A DNA stretch of 64,000 nt from positions 157,027-221,026 of the forward strand of contig NZ_JACAKB010000001.1 in assembly GCF_030326305.1 (NCBI RefSeq). Reading direction: 5' to 3'. This document shows positions 24,052 through 33,865 of this stretch, piece after piece. Under the pieces are notes generated by a model. That model did no database searches. It worked only from the letters and a program-made list of their open reading frames with translations, and was not told where the DNA came from. The position numbers were made by a program, and so were the translations under genes. Source of the stretch: Myroides odoratimimus (GTDB taxonomy: Bacteria > Bacteroidota > Bacteroidia > Flavobacteriales > Flavobacteriaceae). Each line of letters starts with the position of its first letter. Positions within the stretch are counted from its first letter, which is position 1.

Positions 24052-26433
24052 TTATTTTCTGTTTCTTTCTTCAGCGTTACCACCTTGGTGATCTCTTACT
24101 TTAATCTTACTGTTTCCAAATGAATAACTTATACCTAAATTGAAATAACGTTGGTCATAGTAGTTATAGTACTTCTGATTTACATTGTTCGTGTTAGTAT
24201 GTACAGTTGTAGATCCAGTTTTAAAGATGTCATTTGCATATAGAGAGATGTTTAGTTTCTTATCTAGCATTGCATATTTCATCCCAAGATTAAGACCGTA
24301 TGCTTGGTCTACTTCCCATATACCTGATGTTAAACTCGGTTGGTACCAGAAGTCTACTTGAGCAGTCCATGTCTTAGAAGAATTTAGATAAGCTGTATTA
24401 TTTGTTGTAAAGTAATATCCACCTCCATTAATCAATTCTAGATTTACATCTTTAGCTAGCTTAGACTCTGAATAGAAGAAGTATAATCCATTCTGAGATT
24501 GTAACCATGGGAATGTATTGAATGTGTAGCTTATACCCGCATTATAGTTTTTAGAGTTAGCGATATTATCTCTTAAGTAGGTTTGGTTATTTGTATTAGG
24601 ATCTACTATTGGATACTGAGAGTATTCGTCTTTCGTATTCGAATAAGATAAGCTAAAGTCTAGTTTACCTTTATAGTTATAAGTAAATTCTACTTTATCT
24701 GTAAAGGCTGGTTGTAGTTTAGGATTTCCTTCAGCTACACTATATTCAGTGATATACCATTTAAAAGGATTTAACTCCCAGAACGCTGGTCTAGAGATAC
24801 GTCTGTTGTAGTTGATAGATAGTGTATTATCGTCATTTACCTTATAAGCTATATATACAGTAGGAAATAGTTTCGCATAATTCTTTTTATTCTTGATGTC
24901 ATATACTACAGATGTCCCAGTAGTCTGCGTTGTTTCCAATCTTAATCCTACTTGAGCAGTCCATTTATCATTAAACTCTTTACTAGCATTAATGTATAAA
25001 GCTTGTGTGTTTTCTTTGTATTCAAAGTTGTCTTTTTGTTTCAAGTCTTCTATAGGTGTACCAGATGATAGATTAAAGAAGTTTGTCTTGTTATTTGTTA
25101 CAACGAAACTTGCCTTAGCTCCATAAGATAACTTAGCCCATTTTAAGGGTTGTTCAAAGTCTATCTTAGCACTGAAGTTTTCTATTTTTTGATTACCCGT
25201 AGAGTTCGCTATGAACATGTTGTTAACAGAGTTATCAACACTAGCTGTATTTGTGTTGAAAAGTCTCTCTTTGTTGTTGATATAGTTGAAATAATCAACA
25301 TCTATTGTATACTTAGTACCTAGAGTATCAATCTTATGTGTCAAGTTTATATTAGCTGAGTGAGTGTTATTAACTCCGTCATTTTTAGCATTAGTTTTAA
25401 TGTGTTTCACAGGGTTATTAACAAGGTTATTAACAGTGATAAGACCACCATCGTCAAACTTCGGATCTCCTGTTCCTCCATTGTATTGAGCTCCTATAGA
25501 TGTTTTATCAGTGATTTGATAATCTATTTGGAAGTTACCTGATAAGTAATCATTATTGTTATAACGCGTACTCTTTCCATTCCATGTTTCTTGTGGGTAG
25601 TAGACTGTCGAATTCTCTACCACATTGAAGCCTCCTTTGGTACCAGTTATTCCTGCTTTTAGAGATACTTTATCTTTATTATAGCTAAACACGTCACTAA
25701 TTCTAAATAAGTTCTTAGTCGATTGTTTATATCCAGCACTGATTTGGTTATTCCACGCATCAGGAAGAGCTTCTTTTAAGACTATGTTGATTAATCCACT
25801 ATTCCCTTCAGCATCATATTTAGCAGGAGGTGTAGTGATTACTTCTATCTTTTTGATATTGTCAGACGGAATGCTTTTTAGGTATTGTAGTAATTGTTCA
25901 CCAGTTAGCTGTACTAGTTTATCATTGATCATTACACGTACATTACTTTTACCTACTATAGAGATATTCTCGTTATCTACTTTTAGACTAGGAGTAAGTT
26001 TTAATAAATCCACAGCATCGTTATTTGTAGAGTGTACAGAGTTATCTATATTAAACACAGTTCGGTCTACCTTGCGTTCGAATACCTTCTTAGTTGACTC
26101 TACTACGATTTCGTCTAGTTTAGTATCTTGTTGTATGGTTATAGTTCCTAAGTCTACAGACTGGTTTACCTCTATATTTTTGTCATATGCTTTCACTCCG
26201 AAACTGTGTATTTGGAATGCGTATGTATTGTTTTCTATATCGTGTATCTCGAAAGTCCCCTGTTCATTGGTGAAAGCAGATTGTACTAAGTTACCTTTTG
26301 TATCTAGTAAGTATATTTCTGCAAAGTCCACAGGAGCTTTTTCTGTATTTTGCACAGACCCTTTTAATGTATTTTGTGCATTTACACTTAATGCAGTTAA
26401 GAATAAAGCAGTTGAGATAAATAATGCTTTCAT
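24052..26433 (-). CDS. outer-membrane beta-barrel receptor, paralog of the downstream gene
   Basis: 793 residues with the same architecture as the downstream gene: signal peptide (MKALFISTALFLTALSVNAQ), carboxypeptidase-regulatory-like domain, plug (VITTPPAKYDAEGNSGLINI), beta-barrel, aromatic penultimate strand (NLGISYSFG). First gene of a two-gene unit formed by tandem duplication. The upstream region holds an inverted repeat (26547-26564) that could be an operator. Substrate unknown. Confidence 0.9.
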   Translation of the reverse strand: MKALFISTALFLTALSVNAQNTLKGSVQNTEKAPVDFAEIYLLDTKGNLVQSAFTNEQGTFEIHDIENNTYAFQIHSFGVKAYDKNIEVNQSVDLGTITIQQDTKLDEIVVESTKKVFERKVDRTVFNIDNSVHSTNNDAVDLLKLTPSLKVDNENISIVGKSNVRVMINDKLVQLTGEQLLQYLKSIPSDNIKKIEVITTPPAKYDAEGNSGLINIVLKEALPDAWNNQISAGYKQSTKNLFRISDVFSYNKDKVSLKAGITGTKGGFNVVENSTVYYPQETWNGKSTRYNNNDYLSGNFQIDYQITDKTSIGAQYNGGTGDPKFDDGGLITVNNLVNNPVKHIKTNAKNDGVNNTHSANINLTHKIDTLGTKYTIDVDYFNYINNKERLFNTNTASVDNSVNNMFIANSTGNQKIENFSAKIDFEQPLKWAKLSYGAKASFVVTNNKTNFFNLSSGTPIEDLKQKDNFEYKENTQALYINASKEFNDKWTAQVGLRLETTQTTGTSVVYDIKNKKNYAKLFPTVYIAYKVNDDNTLSINYNRRISRPAFWELNPFKWYITEYSVAEGNPKLQPAFTDKVEFTYNYKGKLDFSLSYSNTKDEYSQYPIVDPNTNNQTYLRDNIANSKNYNAGISYTFNTFPWLQSQNGLYFFYSESKLAKDVNLELINGGGYYFTTNNTAYLNSSKTWTAQVDFWYQPSLTSGIWEVDQAYGLNLGMKYAMLDKKLNISLYANDIFKTGSTTVHTNTNNVNQKYYNYYDQRYFNLGISYSFGNSKIKVRDHQGGNAEERNRK

Positions 26434-26666
26434 TGAGTTTTATAGTTTACTTGTTTTGAAAGTATAATTCTATTTGTGTGCCAATTAATTAAAAACAATG
26501 TAAGTTGTTGTTATTTAGTTGTTTGTGTTTGTTTTAAAAAAGAGTACTGTTCATTATCGAACAGCTTTTTTCTGAAAATGAACATTTTTTGAACACCAAA
26601 GGTCAGTAATGTTCTGTGGAAGTAAAAAAAGTTGTACAGTTGTACGAATCAATAGGTCTATAAACA

Positions 26667-26696
26667 AAGAAAACTGCTTGGGGAAGCAGTTTTCTT
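26667..26696. terminator. perfect stem-loop between divergent genes
   Basis: AAGAAAACTGCTT (26667-26679), loop GGGG, and AAGCAGTTTTCTT (26684-26696). Terminator-like in both directions, but with no annotated gene ending here. Confidence 0.65.
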
Positions 26697-26834
26697 AGGC
26701 TAGATTATATGATTAATTAATTTCAAATTGAAGTTTTAATCATTTTGAGCTAGACTGGCTTGTTGTTTATGAAAATTTGTTCTACAAAATTAAGTATATT
26801 TTTGATATGTTTTACTTTATATGTAGAAAAGTGG

Positions 26835-26842
26835 TACTTTTG
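26835..26842 (+). promoter_or_regulatory. -7 promoter element of the XRE-type regulator gene
   Basis: TACTTTTG matches TAnnTTTG and lies 59 bases upstream of the preferred ATG at 26902. Confidence 0.55.
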
Positions 26843-26901
26843 TTAGATAGATTAGTGTAAAATTAGTGTTTTACGGAGAGTCAGTCTTTAAAAGTAATGC
26901 T

Positions 26902-27186
26902 ATGGATATTGAAAGAATCAAAAGTATAAGAAAGAATTCAGGCTATTCGCAAGAGTATGTCGCTGAAAGATTAGGAATTTCGCAAAAAGCATATTCTGAT
27001 ATTGAAAGTGGAAAAACAAAGCTAAAGAATGAGGTATTGTATGAAATTGCTAAGATTTTAGAAATATCTCCTGCAGCTATTTGTCCTATTTCTTGTGAAT
27101 GTATTTCTAATATAGAAAATAAGCACAATGAGCTTTTAGCCTATTTAGATGCGAAGGGGATAGAGTATCCTGCTAAGTATATCTAG
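26902..27186 (+). CDS. small XRE-family HTH regulator
   Basis: 94 residues from the ATG at 26902 (a GTG at 26866 would add twelve unhelpful residues). Residues 1-60 are a standard lambda-repressor-like helix-turn-helix: IKSIRKNSGYSQEYVAERLG, SQKAYSDIESGKTKL, and VLYEIAKILEIS. The rest is a short helix. Stand-alone and followed by terminators. Targets are unknown; the neighbouring receptors are one possibility. Confidence 0.85.
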   Translation: MDIERIKSIRKNSGYSQEYVAERLGISQKAYSDIESGKTKLKNEVLYEIAKILEISPAAICPISCECISNIENKHNELLAYLDAKGIEYPAKYI

Positions 27187-27194
27187 AACTAGAT

Positions 27195-27225
27195 AAAAAA
27201 ACTTTCGCAGAGACGAGAGTTTTTT
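27195..27225 (+). terminator. terminator of the XRE-type gene
   Basis: A-rich arm with CTTTCG pairs with CGAGAG and a run of T, immediately after the stop codon. Confidence 0.6.
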
Positions 27226-27241
27226 GCGAAGAGATAATATA

Positions 27242-27284
27242 AAAAAGTCCTTAGAATAGCGTATCTATTTCTAAGGACTTTTTA
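27242..27284. terminator. bidirectional terminator between convergent genes
   Basis: AAAAAGTCCTTAGAA (27242-27256) pairs with TTCTAAGGACTTTTT (27269-27283). The T runs on both strands serve the XRE gene and the fabH-type gene. Confidence 0.85.
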
Positions 27285-27301
27285 TGTTTTTAAGGGATCG
27301 A

Positions 27302-28303
27302 TTATATTGACCAACGCAATAAGCTAGCTCCCCATGAGAACCCTGCTCCGAATGCTGTTAGAAGTACTAAATCTCCTTTTTTAATCTTATCTGTATTTTC
27401 CCAGATGCACAATGGGATAGTTGCCGCGATAGTATTACCGTAGTTAGCGATATTGACTAATGTCTTCTCTTCTTGTATCTCTATTTGTTTCCCTACAGCA
27501 TCGATGATTCTTTTATTTGCCTGATGAGGTACCAGCCAGTTTACATCATCTACTGTAAGGTTATTTCTTTGTAGAACATTTAGACAGGCATCACTCATAG
27601 ACTGTATAGCCTGCTTGAATACTACTTTACCATCTTGTTTGATATATTTTTTGTCATCGTCCTCTTCTAGATCAGTATTAGGGTATAGTGAGCCTCCACC
27701 TTCTATATTTAAGAATGCTTTTCCTTGGCCATTACTCTGCATTAGCGCATCCATAACACCTACCTCAGTAGAAGGTTCTAACCATACAGCACCTGCACCA
27801 TCACCAAAAAGGATATTAGTAGAGCGATCATGAATATTGACATAAGCACTGATCTTATCTGCTCCGATTATTACTACGTTTTTATAGCGTTGGCTTTCTA
27901 CTAGAGATGCTCCTAGGTCTAATGCATATAAAAATCCCGAACAGGCAGCATTGACATCGAATCCCCATACATTCTCTATACCTAACTTTTCGCATACAAT
28001 ATTAGCTGTAGCGGGCATAGGCATATCAGGTGTAGACGTAGCTACTATGATAGCATCTATATCTGTAACACTTTTGTTATAGGTAGTGATTAGATTCTCT
28101 ATGGCTCTGATAGCCATATCAGAAGTAGCTAGTCCTTTCTCTAGTATTCTTCTCTCTTTTATCCCTGTTCTTTTTGTAATCCATTCATCAGACGTGTCTG
28201 TTACCTTAGCTAAGTCCTCATTAGTTCTTTTCTGCTCAGGTACATACCCACCGATAGCTGTGATATTTGCGTATATAGTTTTGTGAGTAGTTGTTTTTAT
28301 CAT
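27302..28303 (-). CDS. fabH: 3-oxoacyl-ACP synthase III (FabH type)
   Basis: 333 residues. The family condenses acetyl- or branched acyl-CoA with malonyl-ACP to start fatty acid synthesis. The catalytic triad is visible: C121 in VNAACSGFLYAL, H260 in VPHQANKRI, and N290 in NYGNTIAATI; GDGAGAVWL is also typical. It stands alone, not beside plsX and rpmF as the main fabH often does, so it may be a second copy with another acyl substrate; a secondary-metabolite ketosynthase is less likely. Confidence 0.9.
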   Translation of the reverse strand: MIKTTTHKTIYANITAIGGYVPEQKRTNEDLAKVTDTSDEWITKRTGIKERRILEKGLATSDMAIRAIENLITTYNKSVTDIDAIIVATSTPDMPMPATANIVCEKLGIENVWGFDVNAACSGFLYALDLGASLVESQRYKNVVIIGADKISAYVNIHDRSTNILFGDGAGAVWLEPSTEVGVMDALMQSNGQGKAFLNIEGGGSLYPNTDLEEDDDKKYIKQDGKVVFKQAIQSMSDACLNVLQRNNLTVDDVNWLVPHQANKRIIDAVGKQIEIQEEKTLVNIANYGNTIAATIPLCIWENTDKIKKGDLVLLTAFGAGFSWGASLLRWSI

Positions 28304-28466
28304 ATTGTTATGCGTCTTTATTTCAAGTGAGTTAAATCTTCTTAACTCTTGCTATCTTTAGATTTTATGCATCAAATATCGTTATTATTATCATTTTTAT
28401 AATAGATAATTAAACGGTAATAATTGTCTAAAAGACGTTTTTATACCAAAGGCTTCTAAATAAACT

Positions 28467-29363
28467 TTATAGATTATTTTTAAAGTCTGTAGGAGATACC
28501 CCAGTATGTGTTTTAAAAAACTTACTGAATACTGACAAATCGATAAAGTTCAACTCATTAATAATGTCTGTGATAGATGATTTAGGGTTTCTAAGGAGCA
28601 CCTTAGCCTCTAAGATTATGGTTTCAGATATGATCTGTTTTGGCGTTTTTTGGAATACATCTACTATGATTTTTGTAAGGTGCTTTCTACTGATATACAT
28701 AGATTCTGCATAGAACTGTACACTTCTCTCTTTCTTGAAATGAGTTGAAACAAGGTAGATGAATTTTTTTGCCAACTCCTCTTTTCTCATCAGTTTAGTA
28801 TTGTCTTTTTGTAATACAGTTTTGCTGTAGAAGTTGCCTAGTTCATACATCAGTATAGAGAAGTGGTGTATGATGAGCTGTTTAGCATAGATATTATCCG
28901 TATTATAAGACAGCTGTGTCAGTCTTTTGATATTGCTCTTAAACTCTCTGAACGCTTCTCTAGTCAGAGTTATGATCTTTGGGTATTCAGATGATAAGAA
29001 AGAAATCAAACTATGAGATTTGACATGAAACCCCGCTTCTAAGAATAAGTCCGGGTCGATAAAGACCGCTTTTACAGAGAAGTCTTCTGTTAGTCTTTTG
29101 ATCTCAAAGAATTGATTAGGTAGCACTACTAGTAAGTCGTCTTTCTTAATGATAGTAGGCTCTAGATTAATCGTAATCTCACATCTACCTCCCGTCACTA
29201 AGATAAGTCCAAAGGTGGTAAACTGATACGGCTTATCAATAACGAAATACTGTTTGTGCTTAGGGCCTATATCTAGTATAGCTAATCTTTTGTCCGTTAG
29301 AACATTCTTATAGCGATGCGTTATATCGCTTAGAGAATAGACTTGTATATATGAAGTATCCAC
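28467..29363 (-). CDS. AraC-family transcriptional regulator
   Basis: 298 residues. N-terminal cupin-like sensing part (about 25-120), then the two helix-turn-helix motifs of AraC at about 195-295: VQFYAESMYISRKHLTKII and ITDIINELNFIDLSVFSKFF, ending with FKTHTGVSPTDFKN. Divergence and terminators on both sides make it monocistronic. The ligand and targets are not predictable; it reads towards fabH with 160 bases between them. Confidence 0.92.
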   Translation of the reverse strand: MDTSYIQVYSLSDITHRYKNVLTDKRLAILDIGPKHKQYFVIDKPYQFTTFGLILVTGGRCEITINLEPTIIKKDDLLVVLPNQFFEIKRLTEDFSVKAVFIDPDLFLEAGFHVKSHSLISFLSSEYPKIITLTREAFREFKSNIKRLTQLSYNTDNIYAKQLIIHHFSILMYELGNFYSKTVLQKDNTKLMRKEELAKKFIYLVSTHFKKERSVQFYAESMYISRKHLTKIIVDVFQKTPKQIISETIILEAKVLLRNPKSSITDIINELNFIDLSVFSKFFKTHTGVSPTDFKNNL

Positions 29364-29501
29364 GATGAATCGACAGTTTTAATTATTTTCTAAAATTAGC
29401 AATTAGATTGTAGATAGAAGTTAATATAGATTAATAAACGAAAGAGCGCGCTTTATTATTATTCCTCTATAAAGCAACTACAAGTAATCTATTAAAAATC
29501 A

Positions 29502-29537
29502 AAACCTCTGAGAGAATATAATATCTCTCAGAGGTTT
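29502..29537 (-). terminator. terminator of the RND efflux operon
   Basis: Perfect 14-base-pair inverted repeat AAACCTCTGAGAGA (29502-29515) with TCTCTCAGAGGTTT (29524-29537), followed by a T-rich run on the minus strand. Confidence 0.88.
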
Positions 29538-29560
29538 CTGCTTGTTGTTATGATGTATTG

Positions 29561-32500
29561 TTATTTTTTATCTACATGTTTAGCTGTGAACTCATCGATA
29601 AAGCCTTCATTGTAGTCATAGTCAGCAGTCATTAGCTCATTATAATCTACTTTTTCTTTTTTAGAGAATCGGCTTCCTATCTTATCGAAGATAGAGTAGA
29701 TGATAGGTACGATGACTAAGGTCAGTAGTAGAGAGGATAGTAGCCCTCCGATGATTACTACTGCTAGCCCGTTATTCATCTCAGCACCTGCACCATTGGC
29801 TAGTGCAATAGGCACCATCCCAATCACCATCGCGATAGTCGTCATTAAGATTGGGCGCAGACGCGCATGGTTAGCAGCGATTAATGCATCGTGTACACTA
29901 TCTCCAGCATCTACTCTGTGATTAGCAAAGTCTACTAGTAGAATAGCATTCTTACACACTAGCCCGATCAACATGATGATACCTAATATCGTGAAGATAT
30001 TCAGTGATATATTCGCTATCGCTAATGCTAATAATGCTCCAATGAATGACAACGGTACAGAGAAGATCACGATAAATGGCTTAGAGAAACTATCATATAG
30101 CGCTACCATTACTAAGTACACTAATATAATAGCAGCTAATAAGGCTACTCCTAGTGTACCAAATCCTTCTTCTTGATCCTCCATCGTTCCTGTCCATAAG
30201 TATTTAACCCCAGGTTTTATAGTCAGTTGTTCGAACTGCGGTACCCACTCTTCTGCTATAGCACCAGGAGCACGTCCTATCGTTTGGGATTTAATAGTCA
30301 CAGACGGACTCTTATCTCTACGCTCTAGGATAGAGGGACCAGAACTATACTTAATATCTGCAAACTGAGCTAGCTTTATATCTTGACCTACATTGTTCTT
30401 AAAGCTAATCTCTTTTACATCATCTATCGTCGTTCTAGCATATTCTTGAAATCTGATATTGATATCATATTCATATTCTCCTGCTCTAAACTTACCATCA
30501 GTATTCCCGTTAAACGCAGTTTGCATGGTCATCCCTACTGTGTACATATCTAGACCTAGTGCAGCCATTTTATCACGGTTTACCTGTACATTGATCTCAG
30601 GGCTACCTGTTTCTGTAGTCAGCTTTGTCTCCATCGTACCCGGTATTTTATCTAATAGCTCTTTCGCTTGTATAGCGAAGTCCATAGCATCGTCTAAGGT
30701 AGATCCTGTTACTGTTAAGGCTAGAGGTGCTTCTTCAGCTCCGATTAGTCCTACGGGTACTGTCTTTACTTTTGCGTCAGCGATGTGTGGCGCTAGCTCA
30801 TTCTTAAGCTGTGCAGCATATACGAATGAGTTTTCCTTACGATCTTTCTTATCTGTTAGGATTACGTGTATCTCAGACTTGTATTTAGTAGCTTGTGCTC
30901 CACCATATCCTTCAGAAGATTGGCCTACTGTAGTGATCATATCTACTATCTCAGGTTTAGTGCTTAAGAAGTCTTCTACCTTCTGAGTCACTTTGTTTGT
31001 CTGTTGTAAGGACGCATCTTTATCTAATTCTAGCTGTACTAAGAATTCTCCTTTATCCGTCTTAGGGAAGAACTCTGCTCCGATATATCCCATCGGTAAT
31101 AAAGCTATCGATGCAAAGAATGATATCGCTACGATAACAATGACAATGATCGTATTACGAGTAGAGTTTAACGACCACACTAGTAAATTAGAAATCCCGT
31201 GTGTGAATGAGTTTAACCCCTTTTCGAATCCATGTATAATCTTGCCAAAGAAAGTAGATGGTTTAATCACTTCGATACGTCCATATCTAGAGAATAACCA
31301 AGGTACAATAGTGAATGACACTAATAACGATAACATAGTCGCTATAATTACTGTCACACAGAATTGTTTAATGATATTCGGTACTAGACCAGATGACATC
31401 GCGATCGGTAAGAATACTACTACGATTACTAATGTAATAGCAGTAACGGTGAATCCAATCTCTTTAGCTCCATCATACGATGCGCGTACTTTGTTTTTTC
31501 CCATCTCCATGTGTCGGTGGATATTCTCGATTACCACGATGGCGTCATCCACTAAGATACCTACTACTAAGGATAGGGCTAATAAACTCAGTAAGTTTAG
31601 CGTATATCCCAATAAATATATCCCAATAAATGTCGCAATCAAGGATAGTGGGATAGCTACCATCACGATGATAGCGTTTCTCAAACTGTGTAGGAAGAAC
31701 AACATCACGAATGCTACTAAGACTATCGCTAAAAATAAGTCAAACATTACAGCATTCGCTGCTTCTAATGTGAACTCTGATGAGTCATTCGCTACTTTGA
31801 TTTGAACGTTATGGTCACTGTAGTTGCGTTCTACTTCTGTGATAGTCTCATGCGTTAGCTCTGATACAGTCACTGCATTGGCATCTGACTGTTTGATAAC
31901 TTGCATTAAGATTGTAGACTTTTGATTCAGACGTGCGATCTTTTCGATTTCTTTAATACCGTCCTGTACATCAGCTACATCGCCTAAGCGAATATCTATA
32001 CCACCCTGAGAAGCAATGACTAGCTTTCTCATTTCCTCTACATCCTTGTATTTTCCTTCTAGGCGAATGATGGTTTGTTTGTCATTCGACTTTACATTAC
32101 CTGTAGGGAAGTCTAAGTTAGACCCTAAGATGATCTGCTGTACCATAGGTACACTAAGTCCATACGCTTCTAGCTTTTTAGGATCTAGTAATACTTGTAT
32201 CTGTCTTTCTTCTCCTCCGATAAGCTCTACCTTAGCCACTCCATTCACACGAGAGAAGATAGGCTGTATCTTTTTGTCTAATAAGTCATATAGCTCTTTC
32301 TCTGTTAAGTCACTCGTGATACTCAGTGTAAGGATAGGTAAGTCACTCAGTGAATATTTCTGTAGCGAAGGAGGATCTACATCCTTAGGTAAGTCCTTTA
32401 GAATGGCGTTGATCTTGCGCTGAGCATCGTTAAGAGATAAATCTACATCAGCAGTAGAGTTTAAGTATATCATCACGGTAGACAAGCTCTCGAATGACAT

Positions 32501-32746
32501 GGCTTCTACTTTCTTTACATTCTCTAGCGAGGCTACAGCATCTTCTATTTTTTTGGTTACCGTATTTTCTATCTCAGAAGGTGAAGCTCCTGGATAGACT
32601 GTTGCAACTGTAATTACGTTTACTTCAAACTTAGGAACTAATTCGTAACTCAGATTTTTATAACTAAATAAACCACCTAGCAGTAATGCAATGAACATTA
32701 CGATAATGATACTAGGACGTTTTATTGATATTTCGGCTATTTTCAT
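29561..32746 (-). CDS. RND efflux pump inner-membrane transporter (AcrB/HAE1-like)
   Basis: 1061 residues, usual length. Proton-driven efflux through a tripartite complex. Twelve membrane helices in two halves, with two large periplasmic loops. The proton-relay aspartates are present in LVVGILVDDAIVVIENIHRH (helix 4), and the second half has GLVCKNAILLVDFAN. The N-terminus KIAEISIKRPSIIIVMFIAL is typical. Last gene of the tetR-tolC-like-acrA-like-acrB-like operon. Probably exports hydrophobic drugs, dyes or bile-type compounds; the exact substrates cannot be read from sequence. Confidence 0.95.
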   Translation of the reverse strand: MKIAEISIKRPSIIIVMFIALLLGGLFSYKNLSYELVPKFEVNVITVATVYPGASPSEIENTVTKKIEDAVASLENVKKVEAMSFESLSTVMIYLNSTADVDLSLNDAQRKINAILKDLPKDVDPPSLQKYSLSDLPILTLSITSDLTEKELYDLLDKKIQPIFSRVNGVAKVELIGGEERQIQVLLDPKKLEAYGLSVPMVQQIILGSNLDFPTGNVKSNDKQTIIRLEGKYKDVEEMRKLVIASQGGIDIRLGDVADVQDGIKEIEKIARLNQKSTILMQVIKQSDANAVTVSELTHETITEVERNYSDHNVQIKVANDSSEFTLEAANAVMFDLFLAIVLVAFVMLFFLHSLRNAIIVMVAIPLSLIATFIGIYLLGYTLNLLSLLALSLVVGILVDDAIVVIENIHRHMEMGKNKVRASYDGAKEIGFTVTAITLVIVVVFLPIAMSSGLVPNIIKQFCVTVIIATMLSLLVSFTIVPWLFSRYGRIEVIKPSTFFGKIIHGFEKGLNSFTHGISNLLVWSLNSTRNTIIVIVIVAISFFASIALLPMGYIGAEFFPKTDKGEFLVQLELDKDASLQQTNKVTQKVEDFLSTKPEIVDMITTVGQSSEGYGGAQATKYKSEIHVILTDKKDRKENSFVYAAQLKNELAPHIADAKVKTVPVGLIGAEEAPLALTVTGSTLDDAMDFAIQAKELLDKIPGTMETKLTTETGSPEINVQVNRDKMAALGLDMYTVGMTMQTAFNGNTDGKFRAGEYEYDINIRFQEYARTTIDDVKEISFKNNVGQDIKLAQFADIKYSSGPSILERRDKSPSVTIKSQTIGRAPGAIAEEWVPQFEQLTIKPGVKYLWTGTMEDQEEGFGTLGVALLAAIILVYLVMVALYDSFSKPFIVIFSVPLSFIGALLALAIANISLNIFTILGIIMLIGLVCKNAILLVDFANHRVDAGDSVHDALIAANHARLRPILMTTIAMVIGMVPIALANGAGAEMNNGLAVVIIGGLLSSLLLTLVIVPIIYSIFDKIGSRFSKKEKVDYNELMTADYDYNEGFIDEFTAKHVDKK

Positions 32747-32773
32747 AAGTCGATCCTTTGATTTTAGAGGATG

Positions 32774-33835
32774 TTATTTAATGATTGATACAGGCGCACC
32801 TTCTGTTAGGTTGATTTGTCCTGATGTGATAACAGTCTCACCTTCTTTAAGGCCTTCTAGTACTTCTACGAAGTCCCCGAAGTTACGACCTGCTATTACT
32901 TTTTTAGATACTGCTTTTCCTTGTATAATAGTGTACACCTGATTAGAACTAACACTACCTACGAATGCATTACGCGGTACTAATAGGATAGGAGTACCCG
33001 CATCTTTCTCTCCATCGAATATCGCTGAGCCATACATACCTGCTCTTAATTTGTTTTCTTGATTATTAGCTATTAATAGATCTACAGGATAGTTTAGTGC
33101 AGCGTCAGCTTTAGGGGCGATGAATGTCACTTTGCCTTGGAAGGTATCGTTAGGCAATACACTTGCTTTTACAGTAATGATATCTCCTTCTTTTAGATTA
33201 GCCACATGGCTCTCATCTACATTCACTCTTAACTTAAGCTGGGCTACATTCACTAGATCAAATAACGGAGCACCTGGTGCTACGAAAGACCCCAGTTCTA
33301 CGTGTTTCTTATTAATGATACCACTGATAGGTGCTTTAATATTAGCATCGCCAGCCGTGATACGAGCAGACTTCAGGTTAGCCTCTGCATTTTTTAGCAT
33401 AAGACGTACTTGATCCAACTGTTGTTGAGTCACTCCTCCAGTCTTAAATGCACTCTCAAATCTGGTTGCATCCGCTTTAGCAGTAGCTAAGGCTGCTTCA
33501 GCATTCTGTACCTGTACGTTGATCTGATCGCTATTTACTAGTGCTAATACTTGACCTTTCTGTACACGAGACCCTTCGTCTACTAATAGTTTATGGATAC
33601 GCCCAGGTGTTTCTGCTGAGATTGTTACCTCTTGTTCTGGCATGAAGTTTCCATTTGCTTTATACGAAGCATCGAATACCTGTAGTTTAGCTTGTTCTGC
33701 TCTCACAGTTACCTCTGCACTGCGCTCAGCCACGATAGCAGTTTCGCGGTCATTCTTAGCTTTATTACTTGATAATATATAGACTAGACCTCCTCCTAAA
33801 ACGACTAGTACTAAGGCGATAATTATTTTTTTCAT
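32774..33835 (-). CDS. RND efflux periplasmic adaptor (membrane fusion protein)
   Basis: 353 residues. An N-terminal membrane anchor (IIIALVLVVLGGGLVYIL) without an obvious lipobox is followed by the first half of the biotinyl-lipoyl domain (GRIHKLLVDEGSRVQKGQVLALV), an alpha-hairpin (about 105-150), the second lipoyl half (IKAPISGIINKKHVELGSFV), a beta-barrel and the membrane-proximal domain. It joins the inner-membrane pump to the outer-membrane channel; both are encoded on either side in the same operon, with 27 and 30 bases between genes. Confidence 0.94.
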   Translation of the reverse strand: MKKIIIALVLVVLGGGLVYILSSNKAKNDRETAIVAERSAEVTVRAEQAKLQVFDASYKANGNFMPEQEVTISAETPGRIHKLLVDEGSRVQKGQVLALVNSDQINVQVQNAEAALATAKADATRFESAFKTGGVTQQQLDQVRLMLKNAEANLKSARITAGDANIKAPISGIINKKHVELGSFVAPGAPLFDLVNVAQLKLRVNVDESHVANLKEGDIITVKASVLPNDTFQGKVTFIAPKADAALNYPVDLLIANNQENKLRAGMYGSAIFDGEKDAGTPILLVPRNAFVGSVSSNQVYTIIQGKAVSKKVIAGRNFGDFVEVLEGLKEGETVITSGQINLTEGAPVSIIK

Positions 33836-33865
33836 GATGATGGTTATGTTAGATCTTTTGTACGA

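Larger units (their letters stand above)
26434..26865. other. intergenic region with an inverted repeat and a lone strong hairpin
   Basis: No protein gene is seen. It contains CTGTTC/GAACAG (26547-26552 with 26559-26564), further GAAC/GTTC words up to about 26620, and a perfect 13-base-pair hairpin at 26667-26696. The hairpin stands between divergent genes, where no terminator is expected, so a short untranslated transcript may end here. Confidence 0.5.

Noticed and set aside
25784-26467. 227-codon plus-strand frame opposite the upstream receptor gene
   Set aside because: Antisense of a signal peptide and plug domain with strong family support; composition is typical of a shadow frame.
30459-31805. 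Two long plus-strand reading frames (175 and 270 codons) opposite the RND pump gene
   Set aside because: They are antisense shadows of a clear, full-length AcrB-like gene; their translations are serine/isoleucine/threonine-rich without domains.
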